Under the pieces are notes generated by a model. That model did not search any database, was not told where the DNA came from, and worked only from the letters and a program-made list of their open reading frames with translations. The position numbers and the translations under genes were made by a program. Shown here in pieces: positions 63,701-64,000 of a DNA stretch of 64,000 nt. The stretch is from Astropecten irregularis (Eukaryota; Echinodermata; Asteroidea; Paxillosida; Astropectinidae). Location of the stretch: positions 23,822,983-23,886,982 of the forward strand of contig OZ020245.1 in the NCBI GenBank assembly GCA_963971285.1, in the 5' to 3' direction. Every line of letters starts with the position of its first letter. Position 1 is the stretch's first letter.

Positions 63701-64000
63701 ATTGTTACATGTATACAATGACAGGGTCTTCTTTGACTTAGCTACTTTAGTGCCTACAGGTAAGTACTTCTGAGGTAACACGTTACATGTTGCACCACTA
63801 TCAATTTGCATTCTGACTCTTTGCTCATTGATTAGGAATGTTGCCATGATCGTATTTGGGTACTTGTTTACATTTTTTCGGGTTTCTATACTCCCTATCA
63901 CATCTACAGTCATGACTTCAAAATCGTAATCTGAATCAAAATCTTCAGAATCTTCATCAAGTGCATGGACTTTTGTCCTACCCTTTGTTTTATATTTTGG
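60716..64000 (-). CDS. Ty3/gypsy-type retrotransposon polyprotein (protease, RT, RNase H, integrase), open at the window edge
   Basis: One uninterrupted frame runs from the edge (64000) to the stop at 60718-60716. Counted from the Met at 63913 (1065 residues): aspartic protease DSGAT at 38-42; reverse transcriptase about 190-400 with Asp271 (FTKADCKDGF) and IADD at 331-334; RNase H with Asp488, Glu523/525 and Asp550 (WTDHKPL); integrase zinc finger His703, His706, Cys736, Cys739; catalytic Asp767, Asp821, Glu857 (35 residues between the last two); a C-terminal GREYRPNRQHLR segment. The frame continues 29 codons right of that Met through an acidic stretch, so the true start (gag or gag-pol) lies outside. 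PR-RT-RH-IN order defines Ty3/gypsy; a Mag-like lineage is a guess. An intact frame implies a recent insertion. Confidence 0.95.
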   Translation of the reverse strand, partial: PKYKTKGRTKVHALDEDSEDFDSDYDFEVMTVDVIGSIETRKNVNKYPNTIMATFLINEQRVRMQIDSGATCNVLPQKYLPVGTKVAKSKKTLSLYTCNNQATVPVVGTATIPLMNPKNMRKYNVAFEIIEGQSTPLIGSRTAQQLNLIEIQRHNIAVINMPCKPHTSIAKAPMNSKQHVKSAYPDVFDGLGHMPGTVHLELDKTATPTVMPPRRVPVALKDKLKTELDRLEERQIIAKVVEPTDWVSSLVTVTKPNGKMGVCIDPKPLNNALKQGHYPLPIIDDILPQMSGVKVFTKADCKDGFLQCELDTESSYLTTFQTPWGRYRYQRMPFGISPAPEIFQQKLDHNLEGLVGVYKIADDILITGRGDTIEEANRDHDVNLHQFLLRCRERHIKLNFDKLEFKSSKVTYMGHIHVLSSDGLKADPSKVAAIKDMPKPQDVAGVQRFIGMVKYLAKFLPHLSDICEPLRKLTHKDIAWNWTDEHDNAFTTIKQCVSESPVLRYFDPKLLTEGQGDASCKGLGFALLQDGQPITYASCALTSAETRYSQIEKELLALVFGMERNHHYVYGRKTVLWTDHKPLVAIRLKPLNAAPKRLQRLLIRLNQYDIEIKYKPGPEMHLADTMSRAYLPEMDRSPTEVAVESVNMATSLPLSRQRLTEIQQATASDSALQLVIQAITVGWPATMHECPPETHVYFSVRDELTTQDGIVFKGYRCVIPKKLRADIRQRLHAAHTGIQSTLRRARECVYWPGMTSELKDFVSKCEACNTYQSSQPREPLLSHDIPQRPWEKIGCDIFTLGKHDYLCTVDYYSDYFEIDTLTGSKDGTAIIKKLQSHFASHGIPDTLQSDNGPPFNSQQFKNFATQYGFDHTTSSREYTRSNGKVENAVKIAKRLIIKTHHTHGDFYLNLLNWRNTPTEGLHSSPAQRFLGRRTKTDIPVATKLLKPKIIQDVSAKKTQRQAKQAFYYDRNATPLAPLSEGDTVRFKPKRDSRVWVKAQVQKQVGIRSYQIIAENGREYRPNRQHLRKTAETVTIPAQDLQDLQLEISPQTDNSQAPNPPSNASSQPPDTQPTALRRGNRIRTTPKYLEQYVTD

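Overview
The window is animal nuclear DNA. It carries the 3' part of a numb gene on the + strand, most of a NAA40 (NatD, histone N-terminal acetyltransferase) gene on the - strand, and the right part of an intact Ty3/gypsy-type retrotransposon. Large introns, many short inverted-repeat elements, tRNA-derived SINEs, Penelope-like fragments and very frequent TACATGTA words suggest a marine invertebrate deuterostome. An echinoderm, perhaps a sea star, is my best guess; that is inference, because no species-specific gene is present.

Layout. 1-29095: numb, six coding exons visible (920-994, 16064-16204, 17275-17479, 18650-18853, 23747-24154, 28536-29095). They join in frame into 530 residues plus stop: most of the PTB domain, the aPKC-type RQGSF and KRQLSL sites, a Gln-rich linker and the C-terminal NPF tail. 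The N-terminal exons lie left of the window. The introns are full of small mobile elements. 29096-37137: numb 3' flank and intergenic DNA with foldback elements. 37138-37827: an unrecognised open frame. 37861-48535: a composite satellite locus made of a 28-bp array, a degenerate ~190-bp unit repeated about 3.6 times, a 6.4-kb array of 34-37 bp units with higher-order duplications, a C-rich ~32-bp array, and an inverted fragment of the second array. 50201-59439: six NAA40 exons, read right to left, joining in frame into 215 residues plus stop; the short first exon is not seen. 60305-64000: LTR, polypurine tract and pol frame (protease, RT, RNase H, integrase) of a Ty3/gypsy-like element, open to the window edge.

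numb and NAA40 are convergent, with about 21 kb between their stop codons, half of it satellite. They have unrelated jobs (endocytic cell-fate determinant; cotranslational histone N-acetylation), so the neighbourhood is not functional in an operon sense.

The most interesting signals are in the repeat fraction: (i) a SINE family with a palindromic, doubly tRNA-like body, a constant tail and 10-13 bp target duplications at five copies; (ii) hammerhead-ribozyme-like cores (CTGATGA - stem - GAAA) at several loci, one in a Penelope-like inverted dimer with a 12-bp target duplication; (iii) TACATGTA insertions inside otherwise colinear repeat copies; (iv) TTAA-flanked foldback elements that nest and share TTAA sites; (v) the composite satellite locus.
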